Notes under the pieces: model-generated | What the model was told of the DNA's origin: nothing | The model's input: the letters and a program-made list of their open reading frames with translations, nothing else | The model's database searches: none | NCBI RefSeq assembly: GCF_008630635.1 | Contig: NZ_CP043869.1 | Location: 3,175,001-3,232,500, forward strand | Source: Neptunomonas concharum | Lineage (GTDB): Bacteria > Pseudomonadota > Gammaproteobacteria > Pseudomonadales > Balneatricaceae | Direction: 5' to 3' | DNA: 57,500 bases | Program-made: the position numbers and the translations under genes | In this document: positions 17,368-25,934 of the stretch, one piece after another | How the letters are laid out: each line of letters starts with the position of its first letter | How positions within the stretch are numbered: the first letter of the stretch is position 1

Positions 17368-18246
17368 ATGTATATCGGACGCTTCGCCCCCTCCCCTACT
17401 GGCCCCTTGCACTTCGGCTCTCTCCTTGCTGCAGTTGCCAGCTTTCTAGACGCTCGGGCTCACAAAGGGGAGTGGTTCCTTCGTATAGAAAACATTGACC
17501 CTCCTCGTGAGGTCGAATCCCGCATTCACAAGATACCTCAAACACTCGAACAATTTGGGCTTTGCTGGGATGGTGAGATCAGCTATCAAAGCGACAACCA
17601 TGAGCGCTATCAAGAGACGCTTGCAAAGCTATCTACACTCGGCCTGACTTACGCGTGCGATTGCTCCAGAAAGGCACTGCTACTGAGGTCTGGCGCTAAT
17701 CGATACGATAACTTTTGCCGTTCAAAAGCACTTTGTGATGCACCAAATTGCGCTACACGTTTCTTAGCAAACATCCCTTATGTGCCTTGGACAGATAGAA
17801 TACAAGGAACTATCAACGCCTCTAACACCGAGCCAGATGATTTTATTCTTCAAAGGAAGGATGGTTTATGGTCATACCAACTCGCTGTCGTTTGCGATGA
17901 TTATGCTCAAAAGGTTACGCATGTTGTCCGAGGTTATGATCTTCTGAACGAAACCGACAAACACATCCAACTATATACCGCCTTAGGATGGTCTATTCCT
18001 AGTTACGCCCATATTCCTATCGCCACCTCCGCCACGGGTCAGAAACTCAGCAAACAAAATTTTGCCACGCCTCTCGATACGCAAAATGCAAACCTTCAAC
18101 TATGCGAAGCACTTGCCTTCCTTGGCCACACGGTTCCGGTTATGCTGAGAAAAAGCTCGGTGCAGCACATTCTTCAATGGGCAATTGAGCACTGGAATAT
18201 TGTCCATGTTCCGGCCCTTCCCAGTCGCATCTGGCCGAATAGCTGA
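17368..18246 (+). CDS. gluQ: Glutamyl-Q tRNA(Asp) synthetase
   Basis: 292 residues from ATG 17368 (a GTG at 17362 is also possible). This truncated GluRS paralogue, without an anticodon-binding domain, attaches glutamate to queuosine in tRNA-Asp. Visible are IGRFAPSPTGPLHFGS (HIGH-like), IENIDPPRE, the zinc site (C97, C99, Y113, C117) and KLSKQ (226-230). The neighbouring dksA is its usual operon partner. The hairpin just before it probably limits read-through or translation. Confidence 0.94.
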   Translation: MYIGRFAPSPTGPLHFGSLLAAVASFLDARAHKGEWFLRIENIDPPREVESRIHKIPQTLEQFGLCWDGEISYQSDNHERYQETLAKLSTLGLTYACDCSRKALLLRSGANRYDNFCRSKALCDAPNCATRFLANIPYVPWTDRIQGTINASNTEPDDFILQRKDGLWSYQLAVVCDDYAQKVTHVVRGYDLLNETDKHIQLYTALGWSIPSYAHIPIATSATGQKLSKQNFATPLDTQNANLQLCEALAFLGHTVPVMLRKSSVQHILQWAIEHWNIVHVPALPSRIWPNS

Positions 18247-18252
18247 GGATCT

Positions 18253-18423
18253 ATGATATTACATCGTGTGGCGTTACTCATTATCATCGCCTGCTGGCTT
18301 TTTTTGCCAGCGATTCTTGAGTGGTGGCTAGCACTTGAGCATGTGCTACTGATTACTTTTATTATTTGGGGTGTGATTACCTTGCTTTTGGCAATCGCTG
18401 ATATTCGGAAACAACACCTATGA
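18253..18423 (+). CDS. Two-helix mini-protein overlapping cbrA (CbrX-like)
   Basis: 56 residues: MILHRVALLIII at the start and ADIRKQHL at the end, with GAGG 5 bases before the ATG. Two hydrophobic helices (about 6-22 and 31-49) flank a short polar LEWWLALEH turn. Its stop overlaps the cbrA start (ATGA at 18420-18423), so translation is probably coupled. In Pseudomonas a similarly placed short ORF precedes cbrA and has been called cbrX (from memory). Position, size and hydrophobicity match, but sequence similarity was not tested. It may assist insertion, expression or activity of CbrA. Confidence 0.75.
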   Translation: MILHRVALLIIIACWLFLPAILEWWLALEHVLLITFIIWGVITLLLAIADIRKQHL

Positions 18424-21320
18424 ACTTTTCAGCCACAGAGCTTTTTTTTGTTGTTACCGCATACTTACTTTTTTTGTTTGGCATCGCTTACGCCACAGAG
18501 AGAGAGTTGATTCCCAAACGCATAGCCCAACACCCATTAACCCATACATTTTCATTGGGTGTTTATGCCAGTGTCTGGACTTTCTATGGCGCGTTCGACA
18601 TGTTCGCTCATTCCGGATTGTTATTTTTGTCATCATACTTAGGCGCCACCGCTATCTTTATGCTGGCTCCCATATTGTTAGTTCCCATATTTAATATTAC
18701 CAACCGATACAAACTCAGCTCTTTAGCGGACCTATTTGCCTTTAGATTCAGGAGCGGCTGGGTGGGTAGCATTACAACGATACTACTGCTGATGGCAAGC
18801 TTGCCTCTACTGTCTATTCAAATACAAGCGGTTGCTGACTCCTTGCATATTTTGAATAGCGACTTTTCTTCAACCCAGATTGCCGCTGCATTTTGCTCCC
18901 TGATAACAATGTTTGCTTTACTCTTTGGTACCCGACACCCCTCTATGAGGGCCAGAAATCGTGGGCTCGTCATGGCACTCGCCACTAGCAGTGTGATAAA
19001 GCTGGGGATTTTGCTGTGCATCGCATTGTATTTGCTATTCAACGTTCTCGGTGGTCCTCAACAAACACTAACGTTACTGGAATCACACCCTCAACTGCTG
19101 ACACAACTCCAGAAGAATCACGATGGCGAAAGTTGGCGTACACTGCTCCTAGCATTTTTTACCGCCGCCTTAGTTATGCCACATATGTTTCATTTGGCAT
19201 TTACTGAAAACCGTTCTGGGGAGAGCTTACATAGAGCATCCTGGATTATGCCCCTCTACCTATTATTGCTCGCAGCCTGTGTGCCAATAATCTCTTGGGC
19301 AGGGTACAAATTAAATATCGATCAATCAGCTTACATGCTGCTCTATATCAGTCAGATCATGCTCTCTGACTGGATTGTCATTCTTGCATTTCTCGGCGGA
19401 TTAACGGCAGCAAGCGGCATTATCATTGTTGCCTCCATTTCGCTCGCATCCATGTTACAGAATCATCTTTTTTTACCCTTAGTAAAAACGCCCGAGAACG
19501 TAAAATTTTACGCTTGGCTACTTTGGCTACGGCGCATATTTATTTCTCTTGTCGTACTTTGCAGTTACCTCTTTTATGTCACTTTCGGGTCTCAACAACA
19601 GTTACACTTACTGGGATTAAGTGCTTTTGGTGCTTTCTTACAGTTTTTACCGGGCATCATAGCGACACTTTTCTGGATTGGAGCAAACCGTGCGGGCTTT
19701 TTAAGTGGCTTAATCTTAGGCATGATCAGCTGGGGCTTAACGACATTTTATCCAGTACTCAAGCTTCAAGGGACACTGCCCAGTGAGCTATCACTTGACG
19801 AGCTAGACTGGCAATCATCAGCGATTATTTCTTTATTGATCAATATCAGCGCCTTCATTCTGGTTTCACGCCTGACGAAAACCCATGCAGATGAGCAAAA
19901 AGCCGGAGAAGCCTGCCTACTGAATGCAATGGACACTCCCAGTGTTGAGCGCCCTTCATTTAAGACTCAAGATATTATTCGCCTGCTGACCCCTAAGTTA
20001 GGGGAATCAGCCGCACGCCGAGAATTACAACACGCCCTGCAACGTCTTAGCCTCGATCCACCCCGAATGAGACCGCTCGATCTACTCCGATTGAGAAACA
20101 CACTGGAACAAAACTTATCCGCGCTAGTCGGCCCAGTGGAAGCCGCAACGCTATTAGAGCCGCTGGCCCCTCAATCGGAAGATAAAGGCTTTCAGTCTAG
20201 AGACATCCATCTTTTAGAATCGCATTTAGAAACTTACCAAGCCCGCTTAGGCGGACTGGCAGCTGAACTTGATGAACTTCGCCGCTTCCACCGTACCACA
20301 CTGGAAAAGCTACCTATTGGCGCCTGCACCATAACACCTTCTCAGCATATCCTTTTCTGGAATAATGAAATCGCTAAGCTCACACACTTATCCGCTAGCG
20401 ATGTAACAGACCGCTCCCTAAACGAGTTACCAGAACCTTGGTCATCCCTACTGCAAACATTTTTATCACAGCCAGAAAACCACCTTAGTGATCTAGTTAT
20501 CTCTCAACTCGAACACAACTACCGTTTAACGCTGCACAAGAGCCAACTATCAGACAAACCCGATAGCTCCATTGTTGTGTTGGTAGAGGATCAAACCGAG
20601 CATCATCAGCTCAAAGACAAACTTGCCCATAGTGAACGCTTAGCGTCTATCGGACGATTTGCTGCAGGTGTCGCCCATGAAATCGGCAATCCAGTCACCG
20701 GAATAGCCTGCTTGGCACAAAATTTATCTCTAGAAACGGACCAGCCTGAGGTATTGGAGACAGGTGAGCAGATTGTCGATCAGACCAAGCGCATAAGTCG
20801 AATCGTACAGTCATTGGTGCGCTTCGCACACACAGGGCAGAACATTAATGATATCCACCCAGAGCCCACCAACTTACAAAACTGCATAGCTGAAGCAGTT
20901 CATTTGGTATCTTTAGATACCCACGCGCGTCAACAGCAGTTTCACAACAATGTAAACACCAGCCTCCTTGTCGAAGGCGACCCACAATTGCTCCTGCAAG
21001 TGTTTGTTAATCTACTCAATAATGCCTGCGATGCTTCGCCACCCGATAGCCACATCTATATTGACGCAGAGCAGCACGATCAGCGTATCAAGCTCACGAT
21101 AACGGATGAGGGCAGTGGCATACCTATGGATATACAAGACAAGCTCTTTGAGCCCTTTTTCACAACAAAAGAAGCTGGAAAAGGTACCGGATTAGGGCTA
21201 CCTTTAGTATACAATATTCTTACCGAGCATTATGGTAGTATTGAGATAATAAGCCCCGCCAATAAAAAGCAGAATAAAGGCACTCAGGTGATAATCACCT
21301 TACCCGGGCTCCAGGCCTGA
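18420..21320 (+). CDS. cbrA: CbrA-like sensor histidine kinase with SLC5 transporter domain
   Basis: 966 residues. The first ~490 form a sodium:solute symporter-like (SLC5) domain with about 12-13 helices (GVYASVWTFYGAFDMFAHSG), followed by a linker (STAC-like), a coiled coil and a PAS region (about 630-740), then HisKA with phospho-acceptor H753 in VAHEIGNPVTGIA and HATPase boxes NNACDA, DEGSGIP, FEPFFTTK and GTGLGLPL. Such kinases sense or transport amino acids and control carbon/nitrogen balance. Overlap with the mini-protein and the adjacent NtrC-type regulator, plus pcnB downstream, identify it as CbrA. Histidine transport, known for Pseudomonas CbrA, is plausible here but inferred. Confidence 0.92.
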   Translation: MNFSATELFFVVTAYLLFLFGIAYATERELIPKRIAQHPLTHTFSLGVYASVWTFYGAFDMFAHSGLLFLSSYLGATAIFMLAPILLVPIFNITNRYKLSSLADLFAFRFRSGWVGSITTILLLMASLPLLSIQIQAVADSLHILNSDFSSTQIAAAFCSLITMFALLFGTRHPSMRARNRGLVMALATSSVIKLGILLCIALYLLFNVLGGPQQTLTLLESHPQLLTQLQKNHDGESWRTLLLAFFTAALVMPHMFHLAFTENRSGESLHRASWIMPLYLLLLAACVPIISWAGYKLNIDQSAYMLLYISQIMLSDWIVILAFLGGLTAASGIIIVASISLASMLQNHLFLPLVKTPENVKFYAWLLWLRRIFISLVVLCSYLFYVTFGSQQQLHLLGLSAFGAFLQFLPGIIATLFWIGANRAGFLSGLILGMISWGLTTFYPVLKLQGTLPSELSLDELDWQSSAIISLLINISAFILVSRLTKTHADEQKAGEACLLNAMDTPSVERPSFKTQDIIRLLTPKLGESAARRELQHALQRLSLDPPRMRPLDLLRLRNTLEQNLSALVGPVEAATLLEPLAPQSEDKGFQSRDIHLLESHLETYQARLGGLAAELDELRRFHRTTLEKLPIGACTITPSQHILFWNNEIAKLTHLSASDVTDRSLNELPEPWSSLLQTFLSQPENHLSDLVISQLEHNYRLTLHKSQLSDKPDSSIVVLVEDQTEHHQLKDKLAHSERLASIGRFAAGVAHEIGNPVTGIACLAQNLSLETDQPEVLETGEQIVDQTKRISRIVQSLVRFAHTGQNINDIHPEPTNLQNCIAEAVHLVSLDTHARQQQFHNNVNTSLLVEGDPQLLLQVFVNLLNNACDASPPDSHIYIDAEQHDQRIKLTITDEGSGIPMDIQDKLFEPFFTTKEAGKGTGLGLPLVYNILTEHYGSIEIISPANKKQNKGTQVIITLPGLQA

Positions 21321-21362
21321 TTTGATATCAGACAGGCCCTGTTTTGGAGAAGGTAGAGAGCA

Positions 21363-22745
21363 ATGAGCCGCATTCTGATTGTAGAGGATGAAACGATCAT
21401 CCGAGCAGCGTTAAAACGTCTGTTAGAAAAAAACAACTATTTAGTTGACGACGCAGGGTCTGTAGATGAAGCAACATCACGCTTTAATCTCAGCGATTTT
21501 CATCTAATTATTAGCGACTTACGACTACCCGGCGCACCGGGGACAGAACTCATCAAGCTTGCTAATAACATCCCTGTGCTCATCATGACCAGCTACGCGA
21601 GCTTAAAGTCTGCGGTGGATGCCATGAAGATGGGCGCGGTTGATTACATCGCCAAACCCTTTAATCATGATGAGATGCTTACCACCATCGAAACCATTTT
21701 GAACCGCAGCAAAGAACTCCTCCCCAAGAAAAAGTCTAAAACCGCCCCTCAGCAGACCGAAATTATTGGTCAATGCGAAGCTATGCAAAAGCTTTTTTCC
21801 CGCATTGCGAAGGTCGCACACACGGACGCAACGGTCTTGGTGTTAGGAGAGTCAGGCACAGGAAAGGAACTTGCCGCGCGGGCGATTCATGAGCAAAGTG
21901 ATCGCGCTCACGCCCCAATGATTTCAGTCAACTGTGCAGCTATCCCAGAAAGCCTGATTGAATCCGAGCTCTTTGGTCATGAAAAAGGCGCCTTTACTGG
22001 CGCAAACACCAGCAGAAGTGGCCTAATAGAGGCTGCTCACGGTGGCACGCTATTCTTGGATGAGATTGGCGAGCTCCCCCTTGAAGCTCAAGCACGTTTA
22101 TTGCGTTTTCTACAAGAAAGCGAAATCCGCAAAGTAGGCTCCGTACAATCCCAAAAAGTCGACGTCCGACTGATTGCTGCGACACACCGTAACCTAAAAG
22201 AACTGGCGCGTACCGGCAAATTTCGAGAAGACCTTTACTACCGTCTCTATGTGATGGAGCTTAACATGCCGCCTCTTAAAGCACGTGGAGACGACATCAT
22301 AGAGCTAGCCCAACGCTTCTTGATAAAAGCCTGCGAGCGAATGAACTGCGAGCCTGCTTATCTAAGCACTGAAGCAAAACACATGATGCTTCAATATCCT
22401 TGGCCGGGAAATGTCCGAGAATTAGAAAATGCTATAGAGCGAGCAGTTATTCTGGCAGATGATCATGTCATTACGCCTGAACTATTAGGGCTAGATATCG
22501 AATCGAGCCCCTCGTTGGAGCAGCAGGAATCTCAGTATGCATCACGAGCACTGCAACACGAATCAGGCCATTTAGAGCCTAAGCGCAAAGCAGGACTTTC
22601 CCTTGACGACTATTTTCAGCGCTTTGTTATTGAGCATCAGGCAGACATGAGCGAAACAGAACTTGCCAAGAAACTAGGCGTTAGTCGTAAGTGCTTATGG
22701 GAAAGGCGTCAAAAATTGGGAATACCTCGCAAGCCAAAGGGGTAA
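21363..22745 (+). CDS. cbrB: CbrB-like sigma-54-dependent response regulator
   Basis: 460 residues of NtrC type: receiver domain with phospho-acceptor D52 in IISDLRLPG and K98; AAA+ domain with Walker A GESGTGKE (162-169), the sigma-54 contact loop GAFTGA (209-214) and the arginine-rich DVRLIAATHR block; C-terminal helix-turn-helix (ELAKKLGVSRKCLWERRQKLG). It activates sigma-54 promoters when phosphorylated by CbrA. The stop codon lies inside the first GTAACA repeat of the downstream array, and the nearest target is probably the sigma-54 promoter at 22873. Confidence 0.93.
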   Translation: MSRILIVEDETIIRAALKRLLEKNNYLVDDAGSVDEATSRFNLSDFHLIISDLRLPGAPGTELIKLANNIPVLIMTSYASLKSAVDAMKMGAVDYIAKPFNHDEMLTTIETILNRSKELLPKKKSKTAPQQTEIIGQCEAMQKLFSRIAKVAHTDATVLVLGESGTGKELAARAIHEQSDRAHAPMISVNCAAIPESLIESELFGHEKGAFTGANTSRSGLIEAAHGGTLFLDEIGELPLEAQARLLRFLQESEIRKVGSVQSQKVDVRLIAATHRNLKELARTGKFREDLYYRLYVMELNMPPLKARGDDIIELAQRFLIKACERMNCEPAYLSTEAKHMMLQYPWPGNVRELENAIERAVILADDHVITPELLGLDIESSPSLEQQESQYASRALQHESGHLEPKRKAGLSLDDYFQRFVIEHQADMSETELAKKLGVSRKCLWERRQKLGIPRKPKG

Positions 22746-22768
22746 CACTTCAGTAACAGTGTTACCCC
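22739..22768. repeat. 11-bp perfect inverted repeat overlapping the cbrB stop
   Basis: GGGGTAACACT (22739-22749) and AGTGTTACCCC (22758-22768) are perfect inverted copies with an 8-base loop that itself ends in GTAAC. No U-run follows, so it is a weak terminator at best. It contains two of the GTAACA-type half-sites and may be an operator palindrome for CbrB. As RNA it could also protect the cbrB 3' end. Confidence 0.6.
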
Positions 22769-22810
22769 TATGTTCCCAAAGGTAACAAACTTGAAGTAAC
22801 GTGCGTAACA
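22742..22810 (+). promoter_or_regulatory. Cluster of GTAACA/TGTTAC half-sites, candidate CbrB enhancer
   Basis: GTAACA occurs at 22742, 22753, 22782 and 22805, GTAACG at 22796, TGTTAC at 22760, with a near-match TGTTCC at 22771. They lie 64-132 bases upstream of the sigma-54 -24 element, the usual distance for an enhancer. TGTTAC/GTAACA halves are what I recall being reported for CbrB at Pseudomonas crcZ. Binding by CbrB is inferred. Confidence 0.65.
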
Positions 22811-22872
22811 ACCAATAGCACCTTAAAGACCAAAAACATAAATTTATTTTAAAAACAAATAGTTACAAATAA

Positions 22873-22888
22873 TGGCACAGCAAATGCT
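22873..22888 (+). promoter_or_regulatory. Sigma-54 promoter of the CrcZ-like RNA
   Basis: TGGCACAGCAAATGCT carries GG at 22874-22875 and GC at 22886-22887 with exactly ten bases between, the invariant sigma-54 spacing. TGGCAC is the consensus -24 element; the -12 side reads ATGCT against TTGCW. Transcription should begin near 22899. It sits 127 bases after the cbrB stop and 313 before pcnB. Confidence 0.8.
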
Positions 22889-22898
22889 TTATCTAGAA

Positions 22899-23110
22899 TG
22901 TACAAACAACAACAATTAAACTTAGACACACTAACCATCAATAAAAATAAAAATAGGCCTGGTGTAGAAAAGTTATCCACCTCAAATAATAATAAAAATG
23001 AGGTTTGAAATAGCTGATCGCTGGACTGTGTGATAACACACTTCGGTGCTCAAAAAAATAACAACAAGCAATGTTACTCTCAGCTTGCGGTCAGCTCTCC
23101 ATCTCTCCTT
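22899..23110 (+). ncRNA. crcZ: CrcZ-like Hfq/Crc-sequestering small RNA (candidate)
   Basis: The interval between cbrB and pcnB has no credible ORF (the longest ATG frame noticed is 11 codons). From the predicted start near 22899 it contains four A-rich tracts matching AANAANAA, the Hfq/Crc recognition motif: AACAACAACAA at 22905-22915, AATAAAAATAAAAA at 22940-22953, AATAATAATAAAAA at 22985-22998, and AATAACAACAA at 23057-23067. A small hairpin (GTGTG/CACAC, about 23028-23041) lies between the third and fourth. Synteny cbrA-cbrB-X-pcnB and a sigma-54 promoter equal those of Pseudomonas crcZ, an RNA that titrates Hfq/Crc to lift catabolite repression. The 3' end is uncertain: I see no clear terminator before pcnB and the RNA could extend to about 23200. 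Confidence 0.72.
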
Positions 23111-23200
23111 AGTAATTGTTTTCCCTGCTTACTTAATGTGTTCAGCTAACAGTGATATGATGCACAGCACAAATTCTTTCGAGCAGATAATTTAATCCTC

Positions 23201-24613
23201 ATGCCAAATCGTTTAATCAAGAAAGTTGTTAGTCTTTTTCGCAGCGAGTCCAAACATGACTCAGCTAAACCGGCTGTTATTCAGAGCCAAGCCGAAGCCA
23301 TAAAAGGTCCCTTGATTATTACTGAAGACAAGCACAACATTCCCCGAAAATATTTGGATGATAATGCAGCCAAAGTTGTTTACCGGCTTACCGATGCAGG
23401 CCATCAAGGCTATTTAGTAGGCGGCTGCATACGAGATCTGCTCTTAAAAAAGCGCCCAAAAGATTTTGATGTAGCCACCAGCGCGCACCCAGAAGAAGCA
23501 CATGAACTGTTCAAACGATCACGCCTCATAGGCAGGCGCTTCAAACTATTGCATGTTCGCTTTGGCAGAGAGATTATAGAAGTTGCCACGTTTCGCGCAG
23601 GCCACGACTCCCAAGAAAACGAGACACACGGTAAACAAGCAGATTCGGGGCTAATATTAAGAGATAACGTCTATGGTACCATTGAAGAAGATGCCTTACG
23701 CCGTGATTTCACCATCAACGCTCTGTATTACTCGGTAACCGATCATAGCATCTATGACTTTACTAACGGCTATCAAGATATAGGCGACCGAATGATCCGC
23801 ATGATTGGAGATCCGGATAGCCGTTATCGCGAAGATCCAGTGCGCATGCTAAGAGCAATTCGATTTGCCGCTAAACTCGACTTTCAAATAGAGAAACATA
23901 CCGCAGCGCCTATCAAGCCGCTCGCGCACCTGCTGCAGGATATTGCACCGGCTCGTTTGTTTGACGAAGTCCTAAAACTATTGCAGTCCGGTCATGGTGT
24001 TGAATCGCTACGATTACTGCGAGAATATAACTTACTACAGCAAGTACTCCCGCTGACGAACGATGTTCTTAATGATGAAAATTCACTAGCGGAGCCTCTG
24101 GTCATTCAAGGGCTAAAAAATACTGATCGACGTATCAATCAACGTAAAAGTGTTACCCCAGCCTTCCTGTTTGCCACATTACTATGGCACCCACTGCAAA
24201 GACGGATAGCTGAGATAAGCGAACAAAACTCACGCATGCCACAACTCGCGATTCTCCATGCGGCCGCCAATGACGTTATAGGCCAGCAAATTCGAAGAAC
24301 CGCTATCCCTAAACGCTTTTCTGGCCCTGTCAGGGAAATTTGGGAATTACAATTACGTTTACCTAAACGCTTTGGTAACCGTGCTCAGCAAACGCTTGAG
24401 CAACCTCGTTTTCGTGCCGCCTACGACCTATTACTCCTAAGAGAACAAAGCGGAGAACAACTAGATAACCTAGGACAATGGTGGACTGATTACCAATCAG
24501 CCGATGCACAACAGCGCCAAGCAATGGTGGATCAACTTCCGACAAAATCCAAGTCATCCAGCCCTAAACCTCGGCGCCGAAGAAGAGCGAAGAATGATCC
24601 TCGAAACAGCTGA
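23201..24613 (+). CDS. pcnB: Poly(A) polymerase I
   Basis: 470 residues. It adds 3' poly(A) tails that promote RNA decay. The nucleotidyltransferase signature GGCIRDLLLKKRPKDFDVAT carries the metal aspartates D88 and D90; RRFKLLHVRFGREIIEVATFR, RRDFTINALYY and DPVRMLRAIRFAAKL are typical of PcnB as distinct from tRNA nucleotidyltransferase. The C-terminal tail is strongly basic (PKPRRRRRAK), as in E. coli. Its last 20 bases overlap folK. A ribosome-binding site before the ATG is weak, and transcription might come partly from the upstream RNA promoter. Confidence 0.95.
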   Translation: MPNRLIKKVVSLFRSESKHDSAKPAVIQSQAEAIKGPLIITEDKHNIPRKYLDDNAAKVVYRLTDAGHQGYLVGGCIRDLLLKKRPKDFDVATSAHPEEAHELFKRSRLIGRRFKLLHVRFGREIIEVATFRAGHDSQENETHGKQADSGLILRDNVYGTIEEDALRRDFTINALYYSVTDHSIYDFTNGYQDIGDRMIRMIGDPDSRYREDPVRMLRAIRFAAKLDFQIEKHTAAPIKPLAHLLQDIAPARLFDEVLKLLQSGHGVESLRLLREYNLLQQVLPLTNDVLNDENSLAEPLVIQGLKNTDRRINQRKSVTPAFLFATLLWHPLQRRIAEISEQNSRMPQLAILHAAANDVIGQQIRRTAIPKRFSGPVREIWELQLRLPKRFGNRAQQTLEQPRFRAAYDLLLLREQSGEQLDNLGQWWTDYQSADAQQRQAMVDQLPTKSKSSSPKPRRRRRAKNDPRNS

Positions 24614-25091
24614 ACGCTGCTTTATTGGTCTTGGCAGCAATTTAAACAACCCTAAGCAACAAGTCGAACGTGCCTTAGCCGCACTGTCGGCTTTACCTCA
24701 TAGCCACCTTGTTGCTCAGTCCTCGCTGTATCGCTCTGACCCTGTTGGCCCACCGGGGCAGCCGGATTATATCAATGCAGTCGCAGAACTAGAGACCCAT
24801 TTATTGCCTGAACAGCTACTAGATCACCTTCAGGCTATAGAGCAATCACACCATCGTGTGCGAGAAATACACTGGGGGCCAAGAACATTGGATCTCGACA
24901 TTATATTGTTTGGTGAACGTCATATATCTACAGATCGTTTATCAGTGCCCCACCCCTTTGCCACTCAACGCAATTTCGTACTTTGGCCTTTAGCCGAAGT
25001 TGACCCTGCACTTTTTTTCCCCGATGGCAGATCAATAAACGATCTATTAGTCGCATGTCCGCTGGGCACACTAGAAAAGATCTCTGTATAA
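24594..25091 (+). CDS. folK: 2-amino-4-hydroxy-6-hydroxymethyldihydropteridine diphosphokinase
   Basis: 165 residues from ATG 24594, which lies 20 bases inside pcnB in another frame; the longer frame from 24504 has no family support. FolK transfers pyrophosphate from ATP to hydroxymethyldihydropterin in folate synthesis. Signatures: FIGLGSNLNNPKQQVERAL, GPPGQPDYINAVAEL, and WGPRTLDLDIILFG with the metal-binding DLD. FolP, which acts next, is encoded at 45.4-46.2 kb on the other strand. pcnB-folK-panB-panC is a conserved gammaproteobacterial order. Confidence 0.95.
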   Translation: MILETAERCFIGLGSNLNNPKQQVERALAALSALPHSHLVAQSSLYRSDPVGPPGQPDYINAVAELETHLLPEQLLDHLQAIEQSHHRVREIHWGPRTLDLDIILFGERHISTDRLSVPHPFATQRNFVLWPLAEVDPALFFPDGRSINDLLVACPLGTLEKISV

Positions 25092-25135
25092 TCTGCCCAA
25101 GAAGAGTGCATCCCTATTAACTAATCGAGTTGCCT

Positions 25136-25930
25136 ATGAACAAAGTCACATTACATACATTATCCGCCTGCAAAAAGGCTGGCGAAAAGTTCGCCGTCCT
25201 GACCGCATATGATGCATGTTTTGCTCATGCCGTCAGTGAAGCTGGGGTAGAAGTGATTCTGGTAGGCGATTCACTTGGCATGGTTCTCCAAGGGCAAGAC
25301 AGTACCCTACCTGTCACAATGGATGACATGATCTACCACACAGCGAGCGTTGCTAAAGGCAATCAAGGGGCCATGGTTATGGCAGATATGCCTTTCATGA
25401 GTTATGCCACTCCCGAGCAAACCATGGAAAACGCAGCCCTGCTCATGCAAGCCGGTGCTCATATCGTCAAAATAGAGGGCGGATCGTGGTTAGCTGAGAG
25501 CGTCTCCTTGCTATCTGATCGCGGTATTCCTACCTGCGTACATTTGGGACTTACACCTCAAGCTGTTAATAAGCTAGGCGGTTATAAAGTACAAGGGCGT
25601 GATCGTGAAAGCGCCAAAGAGATGATCGAAGACGCTGTGCGCTTAGAGCAAGCAGGCGCCAGCATGTTGTTACTGGAATGTGTTCCGTCTATCTTAGCAC
25701 AAGAGATTACTCAAGCTGTGGATATACCCGTCATTGGTATTGGTGCGGGCGTAGAAACCGATGCTCAGGTGTTAGTGATCCACGACATGCTAGGACTCAA
25801 TCCAGGCCATACACCTAAGTTTGTTAAAAACTTTATGGCAGAGGCTGACAGCATTCAGTCTGCTCTAAAAAACTATGTTTCCGCAGTTAAGCAAGGCAGC
25901 TTTCCGGGACAGGAACACAGCTTCGAATAA
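25136..25930 (+). CDS. panB: 3-methyl-2-oxobutanoate hydroxymethyltransferase
   Basis: 264 residues from ATG 25136 (TTG at 25130 is less likely), equal to the E. coli length. It makes ketopantoate from alpha-ketoisovalerate and methylene-THF, the first pantothenate step. Motifs: [39 protein letters not shown] with the metal-binding aspartate, [30 protein letters not shown] and the catalytic-glutamate segment LLLECVP. It is followed by panC after 4 bases. Confidence 0.96.
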   Translation: MNKVTLHTLSACKKAGEKFAVLTAYDACFAHAVSEAGVEVILVGDSLGMVLQGQDSTLPVTMDDMIYHTASVAKGNQGAMVMADMPFMSYATPEQTMENAALLMQAGAHIVKIEGGSWLAESVSLLSDRGIPTCVHLGLTPQAVNKLGGYKVQGRDRESAKEMIEDAVRLEQAGASMLLLECVPSILAQEITQAVDIPVIGIGAGVETDAQVLVIHDMLGLNPGHTPKFVKNFMAEADSIQSALKNYVSAVKQGSFPGQEHSFE

Positions 25931-25934
25931 CCAC

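Noticed and set aside
22981-23040. Short ATG frame of 11 codons inside the CrcZ-like RNA
   Set aside because: No ribosome-binding site and too short; it follows an A-rich tract and looks accidental.
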